Of a DNA stretch of 63,258 nucleotides, positions 25,189-32,845 are shown piece by piece. The position numbers were made by a program, and so were the translations under genes. Source of the stretch: VRUE01 sp033856195 (GTDB lineage: Bacteria; Actinomycetota; Thermoleophilia; Solirubrobacterales; 70-9); assembly GCA_033856195.1 (NCBI GenBank), contig JAWVFL010000062.1, positions 1 to 63,258 on the forward strand, read 5' to 3'. Each line of letters begins with the position of its first letter. The first letter of the stretch is position 1. The notes under the pieces are model-generated. The model saw nothing but the letters and a program-made list of their open reading frames with translations. It did no database searches and had not been told where the DNA came from.

Positions 25189-25788
25189 TTGATCTTCGCC
25201 ACCGCGAACAAGCACAAGCTGCGTGAAATGCGCGAACTGCTGCCAGAGCTGGACCTGGTCTCGTTGCCCGAGGGGCTCGAGCTACCGCCCGAGGACGGCG
25301 AGTCGTTCGCGGCGATCGCCTTGGACAAGGCTCGCGCCGCGCAGGCGGCGAGCGGTGAAGCCGCGATAGGCGATGACTCGGGCATCGAGGCAAGCGCACT
25401 TGGCGGTCGGCCCGGCATTCACTCGGCGCGCTACGGCGGCCCCGACGCCGGCGACGAGGAGAACTTGGCGAAGCTCCTGCGGGAGGTCGCCGAGGCTGGG
25501 GAGGACCGTCGTGCGGCGTACCACTGCGCCCTTGCGCTGGTCGAGGCGGATGGCGTCGAGCAGGTCTTCGAGGCCCGCTGCGAGGGGTACCTGATCGAGC
25601 TACCCCGTGGCGAGGGAGGCTTCGGCTACGACCCCGCCTTCGTCCCCGACGACACCGACCCCGACGACGAACGGACTATGTCGGAGCTGAGCCAGGCCGA
25701 GAAGAACGAGATCAGCCACCGAGGTCGAGCCGCGAAGTTGCTGGCCGCGCATCTGAGCGCCGGCGAGGCGACGTCCAGGGCACGATGA
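25189..25788 (+). CDS. rdgB: XTP/dITP diphosphatase (RdgB/HAM1)
   Basis: A 199-residue house-cleaning nucleotide pyrophosphatase that removes XTP, ITP and dITP. Start TTG 25189 gives MIFATANKHKLREMRELL, the canonical beginning with the T-x-N-x-x-K motif. Other conserved blocks are AIGDDSGIEASALGGRPG, SARYGG, GEGGFGYDPAFVPD and SHRGRA. It overlaps the next gene by 4 bp, so rph, rdgB and the CDF transporter form one operon. Confidence 0.95.
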   Translation: MIFATANKHKLREMRELLPELDLVSLPEGLELPPEDGESFAAIALDKARAAQAASGEAAIGDDSGIEASALGGRPGIHSARYGGPDAGDEENLAKLLREVAEAGEDRRAAYHCALALVEADGVEQVFEARCEGYLIELPRGEGGFGYDPAFVPDDTDPDDERTMSELSQAEKNEISHRGRAAKLLAAHLSAGEATSRAR

Positions 25789-26696
25789 TCCGCACGAAGA
25801 GCGGTGCCGCGGCGCTCTCGATCGCCTCGAACTCGCTGCTGATCGCGATCAAGCTGGCGGCGGGCGCGATCACCGGCTCGATCGCGATCCTCACCGAGGC
25901 GGTCCACTCGCTGATCGATCTCGTCGCCTCGGTCGTCGCTTTCGTCTCGGTGCGCAAGGCGGACGAGCCGGCCGACGCCGAGCACCCCTACGGGCACGAG
26001 AAGGTCGAGAGCCTGGCGGCGACGATCGAGGGCCTGCTGATCCTGCTTGGCGCGGCGATCATCGTCTACGAGGCGACGCACCGGCTCGTCGATGGCGCCA
26101 GCGTCGAAGCGCTCGGCGTCGGCATCGCCGTGATGGCCTTCTCGGTCCTCGCCAATCTCGTCGTCTCGACGGTCCTCTCCCAACAAGCAAAGCTGCACGA
26201 CTCGCCGGCCCTGGAAGGCGATGCATCGCACCTGCGCACCGATGCGCTGACTTCGGCGGGCGTGCTGGTCGGCCTGGCCTTGGTTGAGATCACCGGAAAC
26301 GTCGCTTTCGACTCGATCACCGCGCTTGCGGTCGCCGCCGCGATCGTCGTGGCGGGGATCCGCATCGTCAGGCGCTCGTCCGGCGTTCTCGTCGACGAAA
26401 CGCTGCCCCCTGAGGAGATGGACCAGATCGAGGCAGCGATCGCAGCCGCTCGCACAGAGGAGGTCGCCGGCTACCACAAGCTGCGCGCCCGCCGCGCCGG
26501 CAGCCGCCGCTACATCGACCTCCACGTCCAGTACCGCTCCGGGACGAGCCTCGAGCGTGCCCATGAGCTGGCCCACACGATGCGGGCCTCGATCGAGGCG
26601 ACGATCCCCCGCGCCGAGGTTCTCATCCACGCCGAGCCCGAGACCTCCCTCCGCGACCCCAAACGAGCCCGCTCAGGTCCGTTTCGCGCTGGTTAG
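25785..26696 (+). CDS. Cation diffusion facilitator (CDF) metal transporter
   Basis: A 303-residue inner-membrane exporter for zinc, iron, manganese or related ions driven by proton exchange. Six hydrophobic segments lie in residues 1-205. The metal site residues appear as TEAVHSLIDLVAS in helix 2 and DASHLRTDALTSAG in helix 5; the cytoplasmic domain (residues ~205-295) has the ferredoxin-like fold ending in VLIHAEPE. The helix-2 signature here is HSLID rather than the more common HxxxD in zinc transporters, so the metal cannot be assigned. Coupled to rdgB by ATGA overlap. Confidence 0.9.
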   Translation: MIRTKSGAAALSIASNSLLIAIKLAAGAITGSIAILTEAVHSLIDLVASVVAFVSVRKADEPADAEHPYGHEKVESLAATIEGLLILLGAAIIVYEATHRLVDGASVEALGVGIAVMAFSVLANLVVSTVLSQQAKLHDSPALEGDASHLRTDALTSAGVLVGLALVEITGNVAFDSITALAVAAAIVVAGIRIVRRSSGVLVDETLPPEEMDQIEAAIAAARTEEVAGYHKLRARRAGSRRYIDLHVQYRSGTSLERAHELAHTMRASIEATIPRAEVLIHAEPETSLRDPKRARSGPFRAG

Positions 26697-26716
26697 GAGC
26701 TCTTCCGGGAGGTGGT

Positions 26717-26864
26717 GAGGAGCCTGGCCACTCTCCGGGCGAATTGATGTCGCACGCGCCTTCGGCGCTTAGCGACGAAGAAGGAGCGCGGCTGCGCCGC
26801 GCAAAACACCGGATTGCATTTCCGCCGCTTCGCGACATTCGCCCGGAGAGCAGCCAGGCTCCTC
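26717..26864. repeat. Palindromic element B with a conserved core and local arms
   Basis: Outer arms (26717-26741 and 26840-26864) pair with each other: GAGGAGCCTGG ... CTCTCCGGGCG against CGCCCGGAGAG ... CCAGGCTCCTC. Between them a ~98-bp core (26742-26839) starts AATTGATGTCGCACGCGCC, contains the stem GCGCGGC-TGC-GCCGCGC, and ends CCGCCGCTTCGCGACATT. The reverse complement of 27392-27542 has the same core but different arms. It fills most of the gap after the CDF gene. Open frames through it are by-products of the repeat. Remaining sequence 26865-26956 shows only a further small repeat AGCTCCAAGCTGCAAAGCT. Confidence 0.85.
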
Positions 26865-26956
26865 TCGACAGGCTCCGGTAGCTCCAAGCTGCAAAGCTGC
26901 CACGCGCCAAGCTTTACAACCACGGCATTGGTCTTGGCTGCCGGTACTGTCCGCGC

Positions 26957-27325
26957 GTGGTCGAGAGGGAGCCGCAGCGGGTCGAAAAGCCCTGGGGGCA
27001 TGAGATCTGGTGGGCTCACACCGACAATTACGCTGGCAAGCTTCTCGTCGTCAATGCCGGTCATGCGCTCTCACTCCAGTTCCATCGCGAGAAGGATGAG
27101 ACCTCCTACTTGCTGTCGGGCCGGCTGCTACTGACCAGAGGAGCGAGCGCTGAGGAGCTGGACGAACAGGAGATCGAGCCGGGGCAGGCATGGCGCAACG
27201 AACCCGGCACCGTTCATTCAATCGAGGCCTTGGAGGACTCTGTGGTGATCGAGGTCTCTACGCCCCATCTCGAGGATGTCGTGCGCTTGCAAGACCGCTA
27301 CGGTCGCTCAGACGAGGCTCTCTAG
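26957..27325 (+). CDS. Cupin-domain protein (mannose-6-P isomerase type II-like)
   Basis: A 122-residue single cupin. It starts at GTG 26957, 6 nt after TACTGT. VEKPWGHEIWWAHTDNYAGK is the beginning of the phosphomannose isomerase type II cupin. Metal ligands are seen in LQFHREKDETSYLLSGR and GTVHSIEA. It probably isomerises a sugar phosphate or binds a sugar derivative. There is no fused nucleotidyltransferase as in ManC/AlgA. It sits alone between two copies of the palindromic element in opposite orientation. Confidence 0.85.
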   Translation: MVEREPQRVEKPWGHEIWWAHTDNYAGKLLVVNAGHALSLQFHREKDETSYLLSGRLLLTRGASAEELDEQEIEPGQAWRNEPGTVHSIEALEDSVVIEVSTPHLEDVVRLQDRYGRSDEAL

Positions 27326-27391
27326 CCAGCCCAAGCTCCTATTTGGTCACGCCGTCGGTCCTTGCGCCATCCGGTTTGACGTGCTGCGAGA

Positions 27392-27542
27392 GGGATGCCG
27401 GCGCCCTTCCCCGGGAATGTCGCGAAGCGGCGGAAATGCAATCCGTCATCTGCGCGGCGTAGCCGCGCTCCTCCTCCGGAGCTAAGCGCACGCGAAGCGG
27501 GCGCGTGCGACATCAATTCCCGGGGAGGGGCGCCGGCATCCC
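27392..27542. repeat. Palindromic element C, inverted copy of the B core
   Basis: Arms GGGATGCCGGCGCCC... (27392-27415) and ...GGGGCGCCGGCATCCC (27519-27542) pair almost perfectly. The core 27416-27518 read on the minus strand matches the element B core: AATTGATGTCGCACGCGCC, GCTTAGC, GGAGCGCGGCT-A-CGCCGCGC, CGGATTGCATTTCCGCCGC, CTTCGCGACATT. The arms have no similarity to those of B. It lies between the cupin gene and a small minus-strand gene. Confidence 0.85.
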
Positions 27543-27556
27543 GTCACGTATCGCGT

Positions 27557-27706
27557 CTATGGACTCGGCAAAAGGTTCACCGCAGCAGCCAGCCCGACAG
27601 CGCCGACGGTGATCGAGTAGCCGGTGTAGCCGCTGATCGCGAAGAGGACTACGGCGATCGCGCAGATCGTGACTACGGTGATCCAGGAAGCTCGGGCCAG
27701 GGACAC
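27557..27706 (-). CDS. 49-residue two-helix membrane protein
   Basis: A short frame from GTG 27706 to TAG 27557-27559 gives SLARASWITVVTICAIAVVL, then FAISGYTGYSITVGAVGLAA and AVNLLPSP. Two hydrophobic helices joined by a GYTGY turn make it look like a real small membrane protein rather than chance. It is divergent from the roadblock gene with a 20-bp gap. No known family is recognised. Confidence is limited by size and lack of a visible ribosome site. Confidence 0.5.
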   Translation of the reverse strand: MSLARASWITVVTICAIAVVLFAISGYTGYSITVGAVGLAAAVNLLPSP

Positions 27707-27726
27707 GGCTCGCTATTTTGGCCGAG

Positions 27727-28113
27727 ATGCCCGACGGCCAGACGAGCGAGGCGGTTTCCGGCGAGGCGGCGGCGAGCGCGCTCGCCTACCTGACCGAGAT
27801 GTCACCCGACCTGCGCGGAGGCGCGATCCTCGCTACCGGAGGCGCGGTGCTTGCCGCAAGCGACCGGCCGGAGCGCTGGCGGGAGGACGCCGCCGCCCTG
27901 CTCGCGGTCGCCGATCGCGCCGGCGAGGAGTCGGTCGAGCAGGTCCACATCGCCACCGAGCAAGGCGAGGTCTTCGCCGTGCGCCAGGACGGGCTCACGG
28001 CCTTTGCCGTGACCGATCGCTTTGCCCTCGCCTCACTGCTCTTCTTCGACATGCGCGCGGTCCTGCGCGATCTCGCCGCGGGTGGCGATGGGAAGAGTCT
28101 CGATGCCGCCTAA
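27727..28113 (+). CDS. Roadblock/LC7-like protein
   Basis: A 128-residue protein from ATG 27727, which follows TATTTT by 7 nt; an in-frame TTG at 27718 is less likely. Residues ~12-120 read ALAYLTEMSPDLRGGAILAT, VEQVHIATEQGEVFAVRQDG and RFALASLLFFDMRAVLRDLA, the alternating strand-helix pattern of roadblock/LC7 domains. Such domains bind small GTPases or signalling proteins in actinobacteria; no GTPase gene is next to it. It overlaps the next small gene by 11 bp. Confidence 0.65.
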   Translation: MPDGQTSEAVSGEAAASALAYLTEMSPDLRGGAILATGGAVLAASDRPERWREDAAALLAVADRAGEESVEQVHIATEQGEVFAVRQDGLTAFAVTDRFALASLLFFDMRAVLRDLAAGGDGKSLDAA

Positions 28114-28327
28114 GCCACATCGCATCCTGCTCGACCGCGTCTCCGGTTACGCGGATGAGGCCGCCGCCTACATGCGCCGCCGCCGCATCTCCCGCAAGCC
28201 GTTCGCGCGGCTCTACTACCCAGCGGGGCGCGCCAGCGACCATGCCGGGGATTCCGTCGCCGGCGGCGAGCTCTTCGTCGCGGCCGGACGGCTGATCGAG
28301 GTTGCCGGAAAGCGTTCGAAGCCATGA
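28103..28327 (+). CDS. Small basic hypothetical protein
   Basis: A 74-residue protein from ATG 28103 (MPPKPHRILLDRVSGYADEA). The middle is very basic (YMRRRRISRKPFARLYYP). It overlaps the upstream gene by 11 bp and the tldD start by 4 bp (ATGA), so it is translated within the same operon; the tight coupling is the main argument that it is real. No family recognised. It may act with the roadblock protein or with TldD/TldE (inference from position only). Confidence 0.6.
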   Translation: MPPKPHRILLDRVSGYADEAAAYMRRRRISRKPFARLYYPAGRASDHAGDSVAGGELFVAAGRLIEVAGKRSKP

Positions 28328-29709
28328 GCGGATTGATCGAGGCAGAGGTAGCCCAGGGTGTTTTGGCCCGGGCATTGGCCAACGGCGGCGAGTTCGCCGA
28401 GGTCTTCGCCGAACGCAACGCCGGGCTGACGATGGCGATTGACGAGTCGCGGATCGAAGCGGTGCAATCGGGTGCCGCCGAGGGAGCCGGAGTGCGGGTG
28501 ATCAGCGACGGAACGACCTACTTCTCCCACGTCGATGGGCTCGACCCCGCCGATATCGAGCGTGCCGCCGACGAGGCCGCCGCGGCTCTGCGGGCCGATC
28601 GCTCCGAGCCTCGCCCTCTGCAGGCGGTGGCCAGCACGCCGCAGCCGATCGAGGTAGCTCCCGCAAATGTTGCGGCCGAGCGCAAGGCGGCGCTGCTGCG
28701 AGAGCTCGACGAGCGCGGTCGTGGGGCCGGCGAAGAGATCACGCAGTTCACCGCCTCCTACGCGGAGGTCCGCCGCGAGGTGAGCGTCGCCAATTCCGAC
28801 GGGCTCTTCAGCGGCGACGATCGCACCCGCGTGCGCATCGGCGCGCAGGCGGTGGCGCGTCGCGGCGCCGTGGTCGAGACCGGCGCCGAGACGCTGGGTG
28901 GCCATCGCGGCTTCGAGCTCTTCGACGATGACCCAGGCTCGATTGCCGACGATGCCGCCCGCAAGGCGCTGACCCTGCTCGATGCCGGCCCTGCCCCGGC
29001 CGGCTCGATGCCGGTCGTCGTGGGGGGCGGCTTCGGCGGCGTCCTCTTCCACGAGATGACCGGCCACGGGCTCGAGGCCGATCACGTCCAGAAGGGCGCC
29101 AGCGTCTATATCGGCAAGCTCGGCGAGCAGGTGGCCCAACCACTCCTGACCGCCTATGACGACGGCCGCCTGCCGGGTGAGTGGGGCAGCGACTCGATCG
29201 ACGACGAGGGCGCGCCGACCCAGAAGACGCGGGTGATCGAGGAGGGCCGGCTCACCTCCTTCCTCTACGACGGCGTCACCGCCCGCCGCGACGGGGTTGC
29301 CTCGACCGGCAACGGCCGCCGCGAGAGCTTCCGCCACCTGCCGGTGCCGCGCATGACCAACACCTACATCGCCCCTGGGGAGGCTGAGCCCGAGGCGATA
29401 ATCGCCGAGGTGGAGAGTGGCTTCTACGCCGTCTCATTTGCCGGCGGCCAGGTCGATCCCGCCACCGGCGACTTCGTCTTCGGCGTCTCGGAGGGCTACC
29501 TGATCGAGGGCGGTCGGGTGACGCGGCCCTGCCGCGGCGCGACACTGATCGGGAACTGCCTGGAGGCGCTGGCGGCGATCGACGCGGTCGGCAACGACTT
29601 CGAGATGAAGACGGGCATCTGCGGCAAGGCCGGCCAGCGGGTCCCGGTCGGGACCGGCCAGGGTCACGTGCGGATCGCGGCGATGACGGTCGGGGGGACG
29701 GAGTTGTGA
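28324..29709 (+). CDS. tldD: TldD-family metalloprotease subunit
   Basis: A 461-residue cytosolic zinc protease subunit that acts with TldE/PmbA on unfolded or modified peptides. The zinc-binding motif HEMTGHGLEADHV (HExxxH) lies at ~residues 243-255. A further conserved block is AGQRVPVGTGQGHVRIA near the end. N-terminal region has EVFAERNAGLTMAIDESRIE. ATG 28324 overlaps the previous stop. The partner gene lies 67 nt downstream. In other bacteria the pair matures ribosomal-type modified peptides such as microcin B17; no such peptide is recognised here. Confidence 0.93.
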   Translation: MSGLIEAEVAQGVLARALANGGEFAEVFAERNAGLTMAIDESRIEAVQSGAAEGAGVRVISDGTTYFSHVDGLDPADIERAADEAAAALRADRSEPRPLQAVASTPQPIEVAPANVAAERKAALLRELDERGRGAGEEITQFTASYAEVRREVSVANSDGLFSGDDRTRVRIGAQAVARRGAVVETGAETLGGHRGFELFDDDPGSIADDAARKALTLLDAGPAPAGSMPVVVGGGFGGVLFHEMTGHGLEADHVQKGASVYIGKLGEQVAQPLLTAYDDGRLPGEWGSDSIDDEGAPTQKTRVIEEGRLTSFLYDGVTARRDGVASTGNGRRESFRHLPVPRMTNTYIAPGEAEPEAIIAEVESGFYAVSFAGGQVDPATGDFVFGVSEGYLIEGGRVTRPCRGATLIGNCLEALAAIDAVGNDFEMKTGICGKAGQRVPVGTGQGHVRIAAMTVGGTEL

Positions 29710-29776
29710 GCGCTCCAACCGTCACGGTGACTTCCGGGTATTCGAATCCGTGGCGATTTGGGCGCGAGGTCTTGTC

Positions 29777-31159
29777 GTGATCGATGCGGCCCGGCAGGCC
29801 GTCGAGGCGACTATCGCCGCGGGCGCCGGCGATGCCGAGGGCTATGCGGCCGAGGACAGCGGACGCGAGGTGCGGGTGCACGGCGGCGAGGTCGAGAGCC
29901 TCAGCACCGCGACCCAGCGTGGTGTTGGCATCCGTGCGTGGATCGGCAAGCGGGTTGGCTACGCCTACGGCACCGACCTATCCGAGGCGGGGATCGCCGT
30001 TCTGGCCAAGCGCGCCGTCGAGGCCGCACGAGTTGCCGATGAGGACGAGTTCGCCGGCCCGCCGGTCCCCAGTCCTCCGGTGCGCCGTATTCACGCTGAC
30101 GGTGCAAAAGGCGCACCGGAACAGCAGATCGCGCTGAGCGATCCGACGATCGCCGAGTGGTCCCCCGACCGGCTCGCCGAGTTCACCCTGGCGATCGAGC
30201 GGGCCGCGCTGGCTGCTGATTCCCGGATTGCCGGAGTCGAGCAGGCCGTCTACGCCGATTCCGCCGAGAGCGTCGCGCTCGCTTCCTCGGCCGGCGTCGA
30301 GGGCGAATACTCGAGCTCCAGTTGCTACGGCTACGTTCAGGCCCTGGCTCGAGGAGATGACGGGCGTGAGACCGGCCTGGGGTTCGGCCTCGGGCGCGGT
30401 CCGGCCGCGCTTGATTCGGCCGCGATCGGGCGCGAAGGGGCCGAGCGCGCGGCGGAGATGATCGGCGCCGGCAAGCCCCGGTCCCGGTCCTGCCCGGTCG
30501 TCCTCGACCCGACGGTTGCCGCCAGCTTCATCGCCCTGATCGGCAGAGGGCTCGGCGCGGGAGCCGTGCAGCGCGGCCGCTCGCCTTTCAGCGAGCGAAT
30601 CGGCGAGGAGGTTGCCGACGGGGCGTTCTCGCTCTACGACGACGGGCTCGATCCGGAGGGCTTCGCCTCGGCGCCGTTTGACGGCGAGGGAGTGCCGAGG
30701 CGTCTCACGCCACTGATCGAGGGCCGAACGCTGCGCACCTTTCTCTACGACACCTACACCGCTCGTCGTGCCGAAGCAGAGTCGACCGGCAGCGCCAGCC
30801 GCAGCGGCTATCGCTCTCAGCCCTCGGCTGCGGCGTCCAACCTGATCGTCGACGACGGTTCACTGGACTTTGCAGGGCTTTTGCGCGAGGCGGGCGACGG
30901 CGTACTGGTCACCGACGTTGCCGGTCTGCACTCCGGCGTCAACCCCGTCTCAGGGGTCTTCTCGGTCGGCGCCTCCGGGCGGGCGATCCGCGACGGTCAG
31001 CCAGCCGAGCCACTGCGCGAGTTCACGATCGCCGGCGATTTGGTCGCGATGCTGCGTGCCGTGCGGGCGGTCGGTACGGACTCGCGCTGGGTCCCTTTCG
31101 GCGGCTCGGTCAGGACTCCCTCGCTCCTTATCAGCGAGATGACCATCGCCGGATCCTGA
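29777..31159 (+). CDS. tldE: TldE/PmbA-family protease partner with inserted palindrome
   Basis: A 460-residue partner of TldD, lacking the HExxxH site as expected. GTG 29777 is preferred (GCGAGG 7 nt upstream) over GTG 29750. Family features: GREVRVHGGEVESLSTATQR near the N-terminus, CPVVLDPTVAASFIALIGRG, DDGLDPEGFASAPFDGEGVP, FLYDTYTARR and GVLVTDVAGLHSGVNPVSGV. Residues ~100-115 (VRRIHADGAKGAPEQ) are encoded by a 45-bp perfect-arm palindrome that also occurs after guaA, so this loop is probably an acquired insertion that kept the frame. Confidence 0.92.
   Translation: MIDAARQAVEATIAAGAGDAEGYAAEDSGREVRVHGGEVESLSTATQRGVGIRAWIGKRVGYAYGTDLSEAGIAVLAKRAVEAARVADEDEFAGPPVPSPPVRRIHADGAKGAPEQQIALSDPTIAEWSPDRLAEFTLAIERAALAADSRIAGVEQAVYADSAESVALASSAGVEGEYSSSSCYGYVQALARGDDGRETGLGFGLGRGPAALDSAAIGREGAERAAEMIGAGKPRSRSCPVVLDPTVAASFIALIGRGLGAGAVQRGRSPFSERIGEEVADGAFSLYDDGLDPEGFASAPFDGEGVPRRLTPLIEGRTLRTFLYDTYTARRAEAESTGSASRSGYRSQPSAAASNLIVDDGSLDFAGLLREAGDGVLVTDVAGLHSGVNPVSGVFSVGASGRAIRDGQPAEPLREFTIAGDLVAMLRAVRAVGTDSRWVPFGGSVRTPSLLISEMTIAGS
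30076..30120. repeat. 45-bp palindrome inside tldE (element E1)
   Basis: TCCGGTGCGCC (30076-30086) and GGCGCACCGGA (30110-30120) are perfect inverted arms. Over 46 aligned bases the element matches the sequence after guaA (37788-37833) at 37 positions, including the string GCAAAAGGCGCACCGGAAC. Its length is a multiple of three and it adds no stop codon. Confidence 0.8.
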
Positions 31160-31237
31160 GTCCCAAGCGCTTTTACGCCGTGACCACTGTTAGATTGCCG
31201 CCGATTTCAAACCACTCATCGACGGAGGAGCTTCGAC

Positions 31238-31516
31238 GTGACAAAGGCTGAATTTCTGGACCAACTTTCAGGCGACGAGCGGCTGGGCAGCAAGAAAGCA
31301 GCCAGCGACGCGGTGGACGCCGTGCTCGACGCGATCACCAACACGCTGAGCGGCGGCGGCGAAGTCAGCTTCACCGGCTTCGGCAAGTTCCACGTCGCCG
31401 AGCGCGGCCCGCGCCAGGGCGTCAACCCGCGCACCGGCGAGCGGATCACGATCCCGGGCGGCAAAGTCCCGCGCTTCTCCGCCGGCTCGGCGCTGAAGGC
31501 CAAGGTCAAAGGCTAG
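31238..31516 (+). CDS. hup: HU-family DNA-binding protein
   Basis: A 92-residue nucleoid protein from GTG 31238, preceded by GGAGGAG with good spacing. TKAEFLDQLSGDERLGSKKA starts the helical body; VSFTGFGKFHVAERGPRQGV and NPRTGERITIPGGKVPRFSA are the beta arm and the DNA-contact region of HU. It lacks the long Lys/Ala tail of mycobacterial and streptomycete HU variants. A large hairpin follows. The 78-bp gap upstream contains TAGATT (31191-31196) as a possible -10 box. Confidence 0.95.
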   Translation: MTKAEFLDQLSGDERLGSKKAASDAVDAVLDAITNTLSGGGEVSFTGFGKFHVAERGPRQGVNPRTGERITIPGGKVPRFSAGSALKAKVKG

Positions 31517-31522
31517 GGCGAG

Positions 31523-31571
31523 CCCAATTTCGGGCGCGTCACAGCCTGGTTCTTCGTCGCCCGAAATTGGG
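31523..31571 (+). terminator. HU terminator that reaches the pyrF start codon
   Basis: CCCAATTTCGGGCG (31523-31536) and CGCCCGAAATTGGG (31558-31571) are a perfect 14-bp stem with a 21-nt loop, 7 nt after the HU stop. The last base is the first base of the pyrF GTG, so the stem could also limit pyrF translation when read through. Confidence 0.75.
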
Positions 31572-32470
31572 TGAAGCCGGTTGTGACGGCGCCCTTTGCG
31601 GATCGGCTCGCGGCGCTCGTCGAGGAGCGCCGCAGCCAGGTCTGCCTCGGCCTCGACCCGGATCCGTCGAAGCTCTCCGGGGCGGAGCCGCATTCCGGTC
31701 CCACCGCCACGGCCGCCGATCGAGCGGCCACGGCGGTGGTGGCCCACTGCCGCTCGCTGATCGAGCGTGCCGGTCCCGCCTGTGTAGCGGTCAAGCCCCA
31801 GCTCGCCTGCTTCGAGCGGCTGGGGGCACCCGGCTGGGCTGCCCTGGCCGAGGTCTGCGAGGCGGCGCGCGCCGCCGGCCTGCTCGTGGTCGCGGATGGC
31901 AAGCGCGGCGACGTTCCGATCACCGCCGCGGCCTATGCCCAAGCCCTCGTCGGCGAGACGCTGACGCCGTGGGGCCCCGTCTCCGGCCTCGGAGCGGACG
32001 CCTTCACCACCAATCCGCTGCTCGGGACAGACGCGCTCGAGCCCCTGGTGGAGGCGGCAGTCGCGGCTGGAGCTGGCGTCTTTGCCCTGGTGCGCACCAG
32101 CAATCCGGGCGCCGCCGACATCCAGGACCAACCGGCGCCGGAGCGGCCGGTGCACGAGCGGCTCGCGCAGATGGTCGACGGTCTCTCCCCCCGCCTGCTC
32201 GGGAAGGGCGGCTTGAGCGGCATGGGCGCGGTCGTCGGCGCCACGGCGCCCGAGCACATCGCCAGGCTGCGCGCCTTGATGCCGTGCTCGATCTTTCTCA
32301 TCCCAGGCGTTGGCGCCCAGGGTGGGCGGCCTGACTCGTTGGGCCCGGCTTTCGCCGCCGGTCCCGCCTCGGCTCTGGTCGCCGCCTCGCGCGGGATCGC
32401 CGCCGCGGAGGACCCTGCAGCCGCGGCGGAGAGCCTGCGCGGTGCAGTCTGGGATGTTTCGACCGCCTAA
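31571..32470 (+). CDS. pyrF: Orotidine 5'-phosphate decarboxylase (type 2)
   Basis: A 299-residue enzyme that makes UMP from OMP. The type-2 PyrF features are clear: VCLGLDPDPSKL near the N-terminus, KPQLACFERLG, the catalytic VVADGKRGDVP (Lys and Asp residues), GADAFTTNPLLGTDALEPLV and FLIPGVGAQGGRPDSLGPAF. The start GTG 31571 touches the terminator stem; GTG 31583 is a later alternative. Other pyr genes are not in the window, so it lies apart from the pyrimidine cluster. Confidence 0.93.
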   Translation: MKPVVTAPFADRLAALVEERRSQVCLGLDPDPSKLSGAEPHSGPTATAADRAATAVVAHCRSLIERAGPACVAVKPQLACFERLGAPGWAALAEVCEAARAAGLLVVADGKRGDVPITAAAYAQALVGETLTPWGPVSGLGADAFTTNPLLGTDALEPLVEAAVAAGAGVFALVRTSNPGAADIQDQPAPERPVHERLAQMVDGLSPRLLGKGGLSGMGAVVGATAPEHIARLRALMPCSIFLIPGVGAQGGRPDSLGPAFAAGPASALVAASRGIAAAEDPAAAAESLRGAVWDVSTA

Positions 32471-32473
32471 AAC

Positions 32474-32497
32474 CGCGCTGACCGTATATACGATCAG
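32474..32497. promoter_or_regulatory. 24-bp palindrome before the LysM-dac operon
   Basis: CGCTGACCGTATATACGATCAGCG at 32474-32497 is palindromic with only one mismatched pair (C/A at positions 7 and 18). It begins 3 nt after the pyrF stop and ends 30 nt before the LysM gene; the centre TATATA could serve as -10. A regulator of the wall genes downstream may bind here. Confidence 0.5.
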
Positions 32498-32527
32498 CGG
32501 CGCCTATCCGAACGCCCGTCAAGTCCA

Positions 32528-32845
32528 ATGAACAAGCGCTCCTCAGCCTCCACCCGGGTCCTCGCAGCGACCGCCCTGATCGTCGCCTTCGTCGTCGCGA
32601 TCGTCGCGATCACCGGCTCCGTGGGCGAAGACGACTCGAACAGCCCGCGGGGACAAGGGCAGGACGGCAAGGCGGCGCACAAGACGCACCCCAAGCACAT
32701 CCCCGCCACCTACGAAGTGAAGAGCGGCGACACCCTGATCTCGATCGCGCACCGGATGGGCGTGACGGTGGGGCAGATCGAAGAACTCAACCCCGAAGTC
32801 GACCCACAGATCCTCGTCGCCGGCGAGCAGCTGACGCTGCGGTGA
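32528..32845 (+). CDS. LysM-domain membrane-anchored protein
   Basis: A 105-residue protein. Residues ~10-30 form a membrane anchor or signal (VLAATALIVAFVVAIVAITG), followed by a charged linker. Residues ~60-105 are one LysM domain (TYEVKSGDTLISIAHRMGVT, then GQIEELNPEVDPQILVAGEQ), which binds peptidoglycan GlcNAc. The GTGA overlap with the D-alanyl-D-alanine carboxypeptidase gene supports a role in wall growth or recruitment of that enzyme. Confidence 0.88.
   Translation: MNKRSSASTRVLAATALIVAFVVAIVAITGSVGEDDSNSPRGQGQDGKAAHKTHPKHIPATYEVKSGDTLISIAHRMGVTVGQIEELNPEVDPQILVAGEQLTLR

Noticed and set aside
26814..27485. Several frames sharing an FRRFATF / RKCNP pattern near the cupin gene
   Set aside because: They are translations of the conserved element B/C core, not protein-coding genes.
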